This document shows, piece after piece, positions 23,601 through 34,898 of a DNA stretch of 64,000 bases. The number at the start of each line of letters is the position of its first letter. Position 1 is the first letter of the stretch. Under the pieces are notes generated by a model, which was not told where the DNA came from, ran no database searches, and worked only from the letters and a program-made list of their open reading frames with translations. Location of the stretch: positions 23,345,913 through 23,409,912 of the forward strand of contig NC_057923.1 in NCBI RefSeq assembly GCF_018873765.1, read 5' to 3'. The position numbers and the translations under genes are program-made. The DNA is from Telopea speciosissima. Lineage: Eukaryota > Streptophyta > Magnoliopsida > Proteales > Proteaceae.

Positions 23601-25576
23601 CTGATACCATGATGGATTTTGGGGAGTTGAGCTTATGTCTATAGGACACAAGTCCTCTCTTATATATAGTGAAAGTTATGAGATACAAGTTACAGTTTTA
23701 CCCTTAGGGCAACACCAACTAAACCCTAATGGACAATTATACCCTTGTATCCATACTACAACAGAAGGCATTCAGTCCATTGTTGGTGCTTCTCCAGACT
23801 ATCAATACCTGTTTGAACTAAAGTGCTAAATCACAATGCAGCGTATCACCTCAGCACAACGGATGGCAGAGAGTTCTGTTCTTGATGCACATTCTAGTGA
23901 AGTGAGTTTTCGTTCTTTTTTCTCTCCAAATTTCTGATTCATTGCTATCCTGCGAGTAATATTCCATTTTTATGGCCTCGTACACCTTGATTTGCAAATT
24001 CACATAATTTTACCTGACTATTTTTTAACAGATTGATGGAGAGCCTTACTGGTACTATGAATACCTTGTTCGCAAATCCCCTACAAAATCTGTAAGTGCT
24101 TTCCCAATTAGTCAAGATTCTGTTTGTAAAAATACCAAGGCTGCTGTTTCATAAATTTTATGGAATAATGCAGATTCAAGAACCAAGTATTTACCGGCAC
24201 TATGTAGCTTCAACTGTTGAGCGAGATGGTAGGCCCTGATTACATATTTCTACCTCAAAATGTTTCAATAACTATTTTTAAGGACAAAACCAACTTATGA
24301 AAACGGATGTGAAATGAGAATGATATATATATTTGATATCGAGAAAATGGTATTTGACATACTCAAGGATTTTGAATTATCTATATCTTCATTTCTTCAT
24401 TATGTTTGTTTCACGTTTAGAATCCCTATTTAGCTTTCTGGACACTTGTTTGCAGGTTATTTGTACTCACTGAATGCTTCTACTCTTGGCAAGCAGTGGA
24501 ACTCTGTATGTCTCTTTCCCTCTCAATGTGGTCTTGCGTGTGCAAGTGAATGTTGGTTCATGTGATTGCCGAAATTTTGCTCCTGTTATTGGATCCAATT
24601 TAACTATAATTTTCTGGAACAGGATTTTGATAAAATAATTTAGTCTTTCAGATGAAATTGCTGATGTTTCTTACCCATGTTTCTGTTTTGCATTGATTTT
24701 TTTTTTTTCAACTAGTTGGCCATTTCCCAAGCAGCTGCCAAATCATGAATACTTTCATTAGATATAAAATTTTACTACTTTAATTCATCAAGAGTTTGCA
24801 CATCATTAATTCCCATACAGTTGGCAAATCATTTCTTTTATTTTATGTTTATTTTATGGAGGATTGCCGATGCCACCAGTGTCGGGTAATCTCTCATGCC
24901 ACACCAATCAGGGTGTGGGAATTGGTTTTGTCAATAAGGGGCTCACATGATCAGGGGGGAGAGGGATGGGAGGGATCGTGGGAAAGCATCTCCACACTGA
25001 CACTCTCCCCCCAATGTTTGTTTCACCCAAAATGCCAAAATCGAGTGACTACAAAACCTTGAGTATGTGTGTATGCGTGTGAACATGCACGTGCACACGA
25101 TGCTTGCTTTTTTTACCATCATTGACAATGTGAGTACTTTTTTTTCTTATTATTCCTTTAGATATAACTTGGTGCTTAAAAATTTATGATCTTTGTTTTA
25201 GCCAGCATGCCACAAATTGAATTTATACCTTTTGAGCCTCTCATCTTCTTGAATTGGAAAGAATGCCAGTGTCTTTGATATTCACAGACCTCAGACCTTT
25301 GACCCATTGGAGATTAAAAATCACTTAAGTGGAAAGTGGGAACAATAGCTTTGCTTTGTATGTCATTCTCTTTTGTGAATGGTGAAACATTTTCAGCTTA
25401 GTAGATTATTGTTTTGGTTCTTTTAAGAATAAATATTATTATGCATGTGAATAATTGAACATCTTTATTTGATACAGATGGGGCCTCTCTTAGAGAAAAC
25501 AGTGGCATCTTTTCACCTTCTCCCTCCCACAGACAACTATGTCCCTCCATTTAAGGATCCCTGGAGATTTTGGTGA
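20664..25576 (+). CDS. PPD5: PsbP domain-containing protein, chloroplast thylakoid lumen (PPD5-like)
   Basis: Eleven exons join to 297 codons plus TGA: 20664-20743, 20827-20981, 21340-21460, 22087-22136, 22610-22677, 22764-22859, 23842-23901, 24032-24091, 24174-24228, 24456-24505, 25478-25576. All introns are GT..AG and all phases agree. Residues 1 to about 50 are a Ser-rich chloroplast transit peptide. Residues 59-60 are a twin Arg (GRRDLMLFGL) followed by a hydrophobic stretch and Ala-Val-Ala at 82-84, a Tat thylakoid-lumen signal. From about residue 95 comes the PsbP fold: SFLYPVELPSKKFTFRW, ERVDIIDNLIISVS, EPYWYYEYLVRKSP, GYLYSLNAS, ending DPWRFW. PsbP-like proteins act on the lumenal side of photosystems; the exact role of PPD5 is not settled. 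The choice of paralogue is from memory of the family. Intron 6 carries an antisense TRIM. The gene looks intact. Confidence 0.93.
21137..21165. repeat. (C)n(CA)n microsatellite in intron 2
   Basis: A run of C followed by CACACACACACACACA inside intron 2 of the PPD5-like gene. Confidence 0.8.
23100..23763 (-). mobile_element. TRIM (miniature LTR retrotransposon) in intron 6, antisense
   Basis: A 664-bp element with 154-bp terminal direct repeats (23100-23253 and 23610-23763), flanked by GAAGG on both sides (23095-23099 and 23764-23768). The plus-strand ends are TGATG...CAACA. On the minus strand the LTR at 23763-23610 is followed with no gap by TGGTATCAGAGC (23609-23598, initiator tRNA-Met primer site). 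The purine tract AACTTGAGGAAGAG (23267-23254) precedes the other LTR. The 356-bp interior encodes no gag or pol. The LTRs differ at about 16 of 154 positions by eye, so it is old. It is spliced out with intron 6. Confidence 0.93.
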
Positions 25577-27505
25577 TGAAATTTTTGTATTTGTTAAATT
25601 TCATTGTCTATAAGATGAGGTTGGAGATTTTTTGTATTTGTGTCATTTCCCTTGTATATGCAATTCTCGTTTGATCCTTGTGAATACACTATGACTGTTA
25701 TCCTAAATTTTCATGCACTCTGCTGGGACTAAGAACCTGCGGCGCATGCGGATATTGTATCAAAGTGCCTAACGATGTATATGCAAGGGTGAACAGTTAA
25801 AGATTAAATGGCAGTCTATCTTTATGTGCTGTTGACAACCAATGTTTTCTCCTTAAGATCCCAAAAACCCTACAAAAGGTCTTTCACTTTGGTCGATCGA
25901 CATGAATTGAATGGCTTGCGTGGTACATGCAGGTGATTAATGTTCAGATGGTGATATTGCCATTTTGGGTTTGTCAAAAACCCCCAAAATGAGTTCAAAA
26001 AAAAAAAAAAATCCTGAATTTGGTCGTTTGATATGAACTTTTTGGTTATTGATGTATCAGATATGAGATTGATATATTATGTTGAATGGAGCATATCCGG
26101 AGTATAGACTTGCAGCATGGATCAGCCAGGTTTAGTTTTACTCCAGCGAATGCCTCCTTAATCAGACCAATGATCGACCCATTGGTATACCTTTGTGCAC
26201 TAAATTGCTGATTATGTTCAGGAGGTTTTGCTAGATAATACATAACCATTAGATAAGTGCAGATCAAGTCCTAGATTAATGAAAAGATTAGCTTTGCGGA
26301 TGCTCTTTAATAATTCCTATCTGGTCCTAATCTTACCAACTTTTAATTGAAAAAAATTGGAAAAAATAACTTTCAATTAATGTTGACTAGTAATATATAT
26401 TTACAACATTCAGTACTGCAACTATAATGTTTGGGATTTGTCTACTCCTAAGTGTATTTAGCTGCTTGGATGGCAACCTATGGATCAATCCTGCGATGTA
26501 GCAGAATACTCGAACAAGAGGCGTTTTGGATGGAGTCAATTGCAATAGCACATGTAGTCGACTTATGAGTCAGTAAATTAATGTCCATTGCATCGCCATC
26601 TCAGAGTCCTTCATCTCTATGGAAATTGAGGCCTGAAATCACAAAAGTGCATGAAGCCATTTACACAAATGTTGCTCAACATACATCATAGATACGAAAA
26701 ATTCCAACAGATAACCAGGCCAACTGCATTGTTGATTAAAAAAAAAGGAGAAAATGGTAAACGATTCAGATGTTATATAATCCTTGGGTTTTGAGAAACC
26801 TTAAATCAATTCCATAGAGTAAACTAGAACACGATTGAATAAGGAAAACGGGAGAAACGATGTGTACCTTGCAGCCACGTATGTTGGAGAAGATCTGGTA
26901 GAATTCCCCATGAAGAACACAAACAAAAACCTTGGTTTTGGATCTTCCACAATCTTCTTGTCTCACATGAACCTCTCAAATTCTTAGTGGGAAGAACAGA
27001 GAATGAGATCAAGCGACTGCAGGGACCCCAACTTTGTATTTATAATACAAAACAATTCAATTTTCCATTAATATACACATGGGGATGGAACCAGAGTGGA
27101 AAAAAACCCAAATTCATCAAACATGCTAGAGAAAATCCCTTAGGCCACTCAACAAAAACAAAAACTAGAAAGTTGCAGGAGTTTCAAAAGATGAAAACAC
27201 TGAGTTACAGGATCATGAGATCTCACCTTAGAGTTGCAGGAGTTTCAGTCGAGAAGGGTTGCTAGAAATCGCCACTGAGGTGCAGGAGCTTTAGTTTCAG
27301 TCGCCGGAGAGTAAAAGAGAAAGACCTTCTTGAATGGTTGTTGGAGTTTCAATCGCCACTCAGGAGTTGGAGCTTCATTGCTACTGAGTTGCAACGGTCT
27401 TCTTTCCAACATTCGTTTTTGTAGTTTGAGCCCTAAATTGTTATTTCAAGGTTGGAGATGGAATAAGGGTACAAATGTAATTTTACTTTTGGCTATTTTT
27501 GAAAC
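25577..27505. other. 3' UTR and intergenic region; possible minus-strand leader near 26870-27060
   Basis: The first few hundred bases are the 3' UTR of the PPD5-like gene; no strong AATAAA was seen. Minus-strand ORFs at 26046-26267 and 26766-27012 have no recognisable domain. A minus-strand TATAAATAC at about 27035 and a GTACAC donor-like site at about 26866 could belong to a transcript leader, but no gene body was found. Confidence 0.35.
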
Positions 27506-27572
27506 GGTAAAATTTCACAGACACCCCCTGTAAGTATCCAATATGTCACGGATTTACCAAACTTGATCAAAA
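27506..27572 (+). repeat. Left TIR of the MULE
   Basis: Starts GGTAAAATTTCAC; contains CACCCCCTGTAAGTATCC, identical in the right arm. Confidence 0.9.
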
Positions 27573-28774
27573 TATCACAGACTGCCCTTATTTTATGAAG
27601 ATATTTCAACTTAGTCCACTCCGTTAGGCTTTTGGGGTTAAGTTGCTATTAGTTTTTTCATAATGGCTAAATTACCCTTAGAAGGGATAAATGTACCATA
27701 ATACCCCTTAAGGGTAAAACCCCCTTTTACCCAAAAAACAAAACACATCATCGTTTTACCATCGTTGGGCTGAAGGAAGAAGACGGTAGAACTATGTAGA
27801 TGTATAGTGAGCTTCGAAGCCATTGCTGGACCCATTTCCATGCTCGAAAAACGAATAAGGAAGAATACCAACACCGGTATGTTTTCCCCCCTTCAATCTT
27901 TCCTATTCTTTTAATCTTCCTGAAAAGATTCTAATATCTAGGGTTTTGAATATGAATGAAACCTCAGGCATTCGAGCTTGATCGTCGGTGAAATCCGTAA
28001 CCTATTCGTTTCACCTTCTTCTTATCCGTGTGCAATATTCGTATGAGATAATTTCTTACCTTCTTTTAACATTCGATTGAGGTAATTTTGATTTGTGTGT
28101 TGTGTTTTTAGTTGCTCTGCTCTCTTTCCTGTGGCACAATCTGCAAAGGTCAATCAATAAGGCTATAAATTCCTATTAAGGGCTGCAATTTTGGAATGGT
28201 TAACAATGTTTATTGCTTGAAATCTCTGAAGTCATGAATCATGATCTCTACATAAGTAGTATAGCCTATTTGATGCAGTATATACAGAGTCAGGGTCAAT
28301 GGAATAGAGATAGATTAAGAAATGTGTGGTATTTCCAAGTTTCCTCTGTGATTCCCTGAAAAAGAAGTATGTATTAGTTGAATCTGACTAGCAATTCGAA
28401 TTTATTTTGTGGGTTTTAACAATTCCACAAGAACCTCATTGCATTGATTGTGCTAAATACCCTGATCACCACAGTTGTTAAATACCTGATAGTTAGTCTC
28501 CAAATCTGTAAGAACTTGAGAATTGGACAATAGACTTCTAGTCCCTGTAACCATAAATAAACAATAAATGCTACTGGGACAGCATTCAAGGAGAGAAGGT
28601 GAGAGAGCCCTAATAGAATAACTAAAAAATGAAGCACAGAGCCTGCCATGTCTATAAACCTTCAATCTTCACTGTAGATAAATCTTGTACAGTGAAGTCT
28701 TTTCAAACCTTTCTATTATGCGATGAAGCCACCCATTTGACAAAAAAAAACCTGGGATTTACAAAAGTGATAAT

Positions 28775-28894
28775 CTTTGCTGTCATTACTCTATCTGTCC
28801 AAATTTGGTGGGTCTCTTCTCTATCCCCCAAAATTAATCTATCTGTCCATTTCATCATAAATGGTAAAACCCAGATAGAGTAATGACAGCAAAG
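28775..28894. repeat. 23-bp perfect inverted repeat (foldback, 120 bp)
   Basis: CTTTGCTGTCATTACTCTATC plus TG at 28775-28797 is exactly reverse-complemented at 28872-28894. It lies in the 5' part of the MULE, upstream of the transposase. It could be a tiny MITE or a hairpin element. Confidence 0.75.
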
Positions 28895-29649
28895 TCTAAC
28901 TCCAACCATGTTTGTTCTGTTTCAAAGTCGAAGACCATCTTATTCTTGAAAAAGACCATACTACTGTTTAACCATCAACAACTCCAACATTGAGCCTTCA
29001 GTCAACAAAATTAGTAAAAGACATGAACCTGTAGAACAAAAAGGAAGGGGGGGATCCATCAGCAGTGCAGTTAAGTGAATGAATGTTTTCAAAGGCTATA
29101 GATTCATTGTGCAAGATAACACTGAATTATTAAAAAGTTATAGGACAAGAAGAATAAGATTAACCTCAAGTCAAATTGTAGAACTCAACAATAAACAACA
29201 TCTGGAATTTTGTTGCAGCTGAAATATCATTACAGACTTCACATCACAGTCATAGTTTGAAATATTTGCATTCCATTAAATTTCATACTTGGACTTTGCA
29301 CTTCTTGTTGGTATCACATAAAGTTTTCATTTTATTTATCTGAAATATAATAAATGTGATTAGAGTTGTTAATATCTTGAAGAGTATGATTCATTTATGT
29401 TGTGGTCTTGTCCCTGTTTTGTACCCTACAAATAGCATGATTCTTGACCTATTAGTTAATATATGAGTGAACCTTACCACTGTCCCCCTTCCTTTCTTTT
29501 ACGTACATCCATATGTCTTCAAGGTTAATGCTACTTTCACTGGTTCTTGCTAATTGTTCTTAACTTACTTATATTTTCCCTATTTTCTTTGTTTCCTTTC
29601 TGTGTGCTGTTTCAGGGTATAAGAAATGAGTACAGCACAGTAGACAAGG

Positions 29650-32439
29650 TTGATATATTATTATGACGGGAGAACAAGTGAAAAGTTAGTAGACCCAGAC
29701 AAGTATGGGTACTTGGATATGGTGTCAGATATATACAACACAGTTGTCAGGGATGATGCACCGGTTGGGTATGATGTCAATTTCTCTATTAAATGTATAT
29801 TACCGGACCCCTCAAAAGATATGGACATTGCCTCTGACCTAAGATGTTGACAATGTTTAAATTGTGTAAGGATGTGGATGTGGTCAAATTCTTTGTATAT
29901 GATATGTAAGTTGGCCCAAGCCCCACAAAAAAAGGTCAATGGTTTTCCAGGTGAAGTGGTTCTAAGAACAAGAGATCTAAGGGGTACAACTAGATCTAGT
30001 AGGTATGAAAAATGCCCTATTAGAAGGGGTGGTGGTAATTCTGGTGGTAGGACTCGTGCTAGTGATATTGATGAGAGGATTATATCAGACTCATTTATGC
30101 CAGCTACTATCACTGTTGAAGAAGAAACTGATTTTGGGTATGATGATGAGGATATGGATTTTGAATATAGTGGAGAGTTAAAAATTGATAATTTAGGTGA
30201 TGATATATCAAATGACAATGATGAGGCATTTACTGATGAATGGAATGAAGGTTTGAATGTAGATGAGGAGTTGGATGACAACTTGGATGAGTGGGGCATG
30301 GCAGATGATAACATAGGTATTATTGATGTAGGTAAAGATTTTAACTTACATTCAATGTTTGAAAATATCAAACAATTCAGATCTACCTTTCAAGAATTTA
30401 CAATAAAAGGTGGCTTTAATATTTTGAGATTGAAGAATGAGAGGAAGAGGGTCATAACCATATGTGCATCTGATGGGTGCCCATGGAGGATACATGCATC
30501 ACTTACTAGTGATGGAGTAACCTTCATGATCAAGTCAATAGGACCACCCCATACATGTGCAACCGTATCTTCTAATTCCAATGCAACATCTGGTTGGATA
30601 GCAAAAGTACTTTCAGCCAGGCTTAGGGAAGAGCCTGACATGAGTACTAAGAGTATGATTACATTCATACAAGAACAATTTGGAGTTGTAGTATATAAGC
30701 TACAGTGTTACAGAGCAAAACAGATTGCCAAGGGAGAGCACTCAGGTAACCATATAGCTTCATACTCCAAATTGCCAGCATATTGTGAGATGTTGTTAAA
30801 CAAAAATCCTGGTTCAGTAATTTTGTTGCATCCAGAAGTAAGGCATGACTTCAATGAAGATCCAACTTTTCAGAGATTATTTATTTGTTTAGATGCTTGT
30901 AAAAAGGGGTTTGTGAGTGGATGTAGATCTTTTATAGGTTTAGATGGATGTCATCTGAAGGGAAGATATGGTGGAATTATGTTGTCTGCTGTCTCTGTTG
31001 ATGGGAACAATTGCTTGTTTCCTCTTGCATTTGTTATTGTTGAAGTAGAGAACATTGCAACTTGGGAGTTTTTTCTGCACAGTCTTGCTGAAGCACTTTA
31101 GGATTCTGTGGATTACATGAACCTAACATTTATAACAGACAAGCAGAATGTATGTTTTTCAAAGCCTACCTTTCTTTTTTATATTTAATCTTACATTACA
31201 TACTCTAAATTGTTTTATATCTTTGTTTTTTGTAGGGTCTTATACATACTATCAATAGTATATTTTCAGGTGCTCACCACAGAACGTGCTGTAGGCATCT
31301 CTACAATAATTTCAAAGCCTCCTTTCTTGGATTGTTATTGAAGTCATAATTTTGGAAAGCAGCACAAGCAAGCTCTGCATGGGTTTATGAGAGAGCAATT
31401 GAAAAGATGAAAGATACTAATGTGGAAGCACATGATTGGTTACTGAGGAATCCCCCTTGTACATGGTCCAGACATGCTGTTGACACTGGGGCAAAATGTG
31501 ATCATGTTACTAATAACATGACAGAGTCTTTCAACAATTGGATAGGGCCAATGAGAAACAAGACTATTCTAAGCCTAATCGATGATATTAAGGCAAAATT
31601 GATGATTAGATTATGACAAAAGTGTATCTTTGCTTGCTCTATTGAAGGGAAGGTAACACCATCTGTGGAGAAGAAGCCGAAATTGATTGTCAGTGATGCA
31701 AGGTTTTGTCATGCCTAATTTGCCGGAGAAAATCAGTTTGAAGTCACCGATGGACGTACAAGATTTACAGTCAATTTAAGCACTAAACATTGTGATTGTG
31801 GAGTTTGGAGGATTTCAGGAATCCCTTGTAAGCATGCAGCAGCATGCATTCGAGAGCAGAGGAGAGAACCAAAAGATTTCTGTGACTTCTATTACAATGT
31901 AGATAAACTCCAGCTTGCATACAAGGAGATAATTTCACCTATGCCAGATCTGAAATAGTTCCCAGTTAATGCATCTATGCTAAATGGTGTTCTCAAACCT
32001 CCTAAATTGAAGAGGCAACTAGGTAGACCTCGAAGAAACAGGCAACGGGGACCGGGTGAGCCTGACTGTACAGAGTTTAGGAGGAAAAATCAGTCTGTTA
32101 GATGTGGTCATTGCAAAGAAGTGGGCCATAATAGTAGGGGTTGCTAAAAGGGACCAACAGCTAGTCAGGTAATCATTGATCAAGAAATGCTAATTTTTTT
32201 TGTGTTTTCATTCAAATAAATCTAGCTATGGATTTGATCACTTACTTGGTAAAATCTTTTTGTAGATAAGCCAAAGGAGTGCCACTGTGAATGCCTCTCA
32301 AAGAGTGACCAGGTCTCAAGCCTCTGCTACAATTACAATGACTAATCAAGCCAGGAAAAGAGCAAGAATGGCAGCCAGGAATGAAAGGAAAAAGGCAAAA
32401 ACTAGGAGAATGGGGAAAGGTTCAGTTGGTGCTACATGA
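29650..32439 (+). pseudogene. MuDR/MULE transposase, multiple stops
   Basis: Domains in order: a short N-terminal region (YYDGRTSEKLVDPDKYG, 29660-29850, then a frameshift), an Asp/Glu-rich stretch (about 30120-30300), the MuDR DNA-binding domain (FTIKGGFNILRLKNERKRV, about 30400), and the MULE DDE domain (FIGLDGCHLKGRYGG at about 30930; ITDKQN just before the intron 31150-31235). A SWIM zinc finger follows (CDCGVWRISGIPCKH, about 31792-31836), then a CCHC knuckle (CGHCKEVGHNSRGC, about 32104-32145), a second intron 32169-32265, and a basic tail ending in TGA 32437. The enzyme would cut and rejoin element ends in the nucleus. In-frame stops lie near 31099, 31346, 31614, 31717, 31956 and 32146. 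Apart from these and the frameshift, the domain order is complete. Confidence 0.9.
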
Positions 32440-32727
32440 TACAGGCCAAGGAGAGGACGAGATGAAATTTCTTTTTGATTTTTTTGTTAAACATGGTGGT
32501 TGTAAATAGGTTAAGAAGGTGATATTTTCATAGGTGAAACTTTTTTGGGACCTAACTTTTATTGTGTTGATGGGAATAGGTTCAGAAGATCTACACTTTT
32601 AGGGAAAGAACTTAGTGGTTGTAAATAGATTCAGTAGATGCACACTCTTACATTTAGCAAACAATAGGGGAGAACAATCTTGTTTGAACTGGTTTATGAA
32701 ATAAACAAAATTTCCATCTTTTGATGA

Positions 32728-32796
32728 TTAATGTATGATTTTGCAAGATTTTTGCATGTGTGGTTGTATCACAATGAAAATTGCAGGTCAGTGACA
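32728..32796 (+). repeat. 69-bp direct repeat, copy 1, flanking the UGT fragment
   Basis: Begins TTAATGTATGATTTTGCAAG and ends CAGGTCAGTGACA. It matches 33054-33122 at 66 of 69 positions. Confidence 0.9.
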
Positions 32797-32883
32797 AGCA
32801 AGGAGACCTACATGGACTATGATCTAAGTCTTTTTCAGTCTTGTAGAAGATGATAAAGACTATGGTCTAAGTCTTTTTCTTCC

Positions 32884-33058
32884 AAGCAAGGAGACCTACA
32901 TGGACTGGCTAAACATGAGAGAAGCCGGATCTATCATCCATGTATCCTTTGGGAGTCTTGCTGAGCTTGGAGAGGAGCTTGGAGAGGAGCAGATGTCATG
33001 CATCTATGTATCAGTAGGATGCTTCAAGACTCACTGTGGATGGAACTCGACAATTAAT
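32884..33058 (+). pseudogene. Captured UDP-glycosyltransferase fragment inside the MULE
   Basis: In one frame: ETYMDWLNMREAGSIIHVSF then GSLAELGEE (about 32890-32975), the conserved (W)LxxxxxxSV(I/V)YVSFGS block of plant family-1 UGTs. It then jumps to GCFKTHCGWNSTI (about 33018-33057), the second half of the PSPG sugar-donor box. In real UGTs about 60 residues, including the WxPQ start of the PSPG box, lie between these blocks, so the piece is internally deleted. A small duplication (GAGCTTGGAGAGGAGC twice) lies near the join. Directly upstream, pieces of the ACCTACATGGACT sequence are repeated. It has no start codon context or full domain of its own. Confidence 0.85.
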
Positions 33059-33122
33059 GTATGGTTTTGCAAGATTTTTGCATGTGTGGTTGTATCACAA
33101 TGATAATTACAGGTCAGTGACA
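33054..33122 (+). repeat. 69-bp direct repeat, copy 2
   Basis: The second copy of the repeat at 32728-32796. Together they bracket the UGT fragment. Confidence 0.9.
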
Positions 33123-33998
33123 GTTGAAGATAATTAAAGAAGAGAAAGGGCAGATCAAGTTTCACCTGAACAGCAGAGTCATGGAAAATATTCCTCACAC
33201 ATGAAGCCGAAAATGGCTTCTTCTTAAGGACATGAGTCCTTGTAGAAGTTCATCACAAGGCCTGGATCTTCCTCATTCTATGCAAGAGCAGGATTGAGAG
33301 ATACAGTAGAGAAGGAGAATAGAGCAAAGAAGAAGGAAGCTTTGAAACCCAAAAGGGACAATTGGGTTTAAATGGTTCTGTGTGTGTGATCTGAATCACA
33401 TAGATAAGGTTATCCTTCTAATAGGCTCCCTGTTTCAGTATCCAAGGAGAACTTACAAAATTATAAAAGTGCTTCTTAGTCTGAGATTCCTTGTCGACAC
33501 TTTTATTGATTTAAGGCTTATACATATACCAAGAGAGTGGGCCCATGAGATTCCTTTTTTTAACTTTAACTTAACTTTCTCTTCTCTATTTTTTATTACT
33601 CTGAAACAGTCTTTCTTTCTCTGATTCTGTAGACCAGACAGTGGACCACTGTACTGTTCAAAGTAGCATGTGAGGCCCTGGTTTGTTAGTATAATCACTC
33701 CCCTAGTTATAACTATAACAAAGCATGAACTTTATTCCAATGGATGACCTACAGAAATTAGTTTCATCAAGGATTTGTTATGTGATTCCAAAATACATGC
33801 CAAACTGGATCTGAGCAATTTTGAATGCTAGCTAGTTCGGATAATACTAATTAGTTTAATGGGAATTTACTTGGTAGCTGAGAGGCAGAATCGTCCTTGA
33901 CCTGAATTCAAGTCCAACAATATATAGGACTCATGGTTACAAGTAGAGCCGCATATGCCAAGTTTAATGTTCTTTCAGGTAAACCAAAATGGGTGCTT

Positions 33999-34023
33999 TC
34001 TCTCTCTCTCTCTCTCTCTCTCT
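33999..34023. repeat. CT microsatellite
   Basis: A (CT)n run; a similar CT run followed by C's lies at 35321-35351. Confidence 0.85.
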
Positions 34024-34541
34024 GTTACTTTCACATTGCTGTCTCATTGGTTTCTCATGTACAAATTTCATCCTTTTTAATTCTTACAATGGTAGTTAAC
34101 CATTAACCAAGCACTCGAGCAGGGACTCCCAATCTTCAAATCACTATGATGAAGGTGGTTGGCCCCACCCACTCAAGTACATTAGGCCCCTTATCTTGTA
34201 TATTTACTCAGATGCATCACCCTTAATTCTTCCCCTAAAGCTGACTCTTGGTTATGGTCTACCTCTTTGAATGAATGTTTCTCTATCAAGAGACCATGTT
34301 TGTGCTATTACTTGTTACCATTCCAGTTACTTTTATCTGGGCAAACATAAAACCTATTCTTCTGGCCTGGGTAACATAGGAGCAACATTGGCAAATTCCA
34401 TCTCATATTGTCAGATCTAAAGCTAATCCATATTACATATAATCCATATTCTCCCTAAAGGCAGACACAAAATCCATATCAATACATAAAGGTGCATTTT
34501 GTCCCCAAAGAGTATCATTAAAAAAACTTTGAAAATTATAA

Positions 34542-34898
34542 TTACCGCTTCAAAGGCAATACAACTATCACAGCCACCAAGACTAATAGAATATTAACCC
34601 TACATAGTAGTTCTTCATCCGACTTCTCCATCCGCTTCAGTGCATTCTTTGTCTTGCGGATGTCTTCCTTGATACTTTGTAAGTCTGAAATTCTTTCACC
34701 TACATTTGTTTGTGGGTTGTCACTGGGCACAGTCATTGCTCTTGGTCCTTGTACGGATTCACACCAAGAGAAAAAATTACAGCCACCTCCTCCAGGATAC
34801 TCTTGGCAGCATTGGTATAGCCTGCTCGGGTTGTCTGAGGACTGTGAAATTCTTACTACTGCTCTTCTTCCACAAAAACACCTCAAGTTCACATACAT
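34542..34898 (-). CDS. GRF-type zinc finger / coiled-coil / C-terminal membrane helix protein in the MULE
   Basis: 118 codons from ATG 34898. Residues about 6-45 form a GRF zinc finger: RCFCGRRAV, NPSRLYQC, then GCNFFSWCE, giving the CxC...C...C ligands and FFxW core. GRF fingers in DNA-processing proteins bind single-stranded DNA. A charged helix follows (SIKEDIRKTKNALKRMEK, about residues 75-95), then a hydrophobic helix (VNILLVLVAVIVVLPL) and a KR end. Plant genomes hold many such small proteins, often near transposons. This one is intact while its neighbour transposase is broken. It is convergent with the transposase, the position of mudrB in maize MuDR, but it is not homologous to MURB as far as I can see. 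An AG acceptor-like site about 35 bp upstream leaves a spliced first exon possible. Confidence 0.7.
   Translation of the reverse strand: MYVNLRCFCGRRAVVRISQSSDNPSRLYQCCQEYPGGGGCNFFSWCESVQGPRAMTVPSDNPQTNVGERISDLQSIKEDIRKTKNALKRMEKSDEELLCRVNILLVLVAVIVVLPLKR

Noticed and set aside
29661..30371. 236-codon minus-strand ORF opposite the MULE transposase
   Set aside because: It is the antisense of the Asp/Glu-rich coding stretch; the codons are forced by the real gene.
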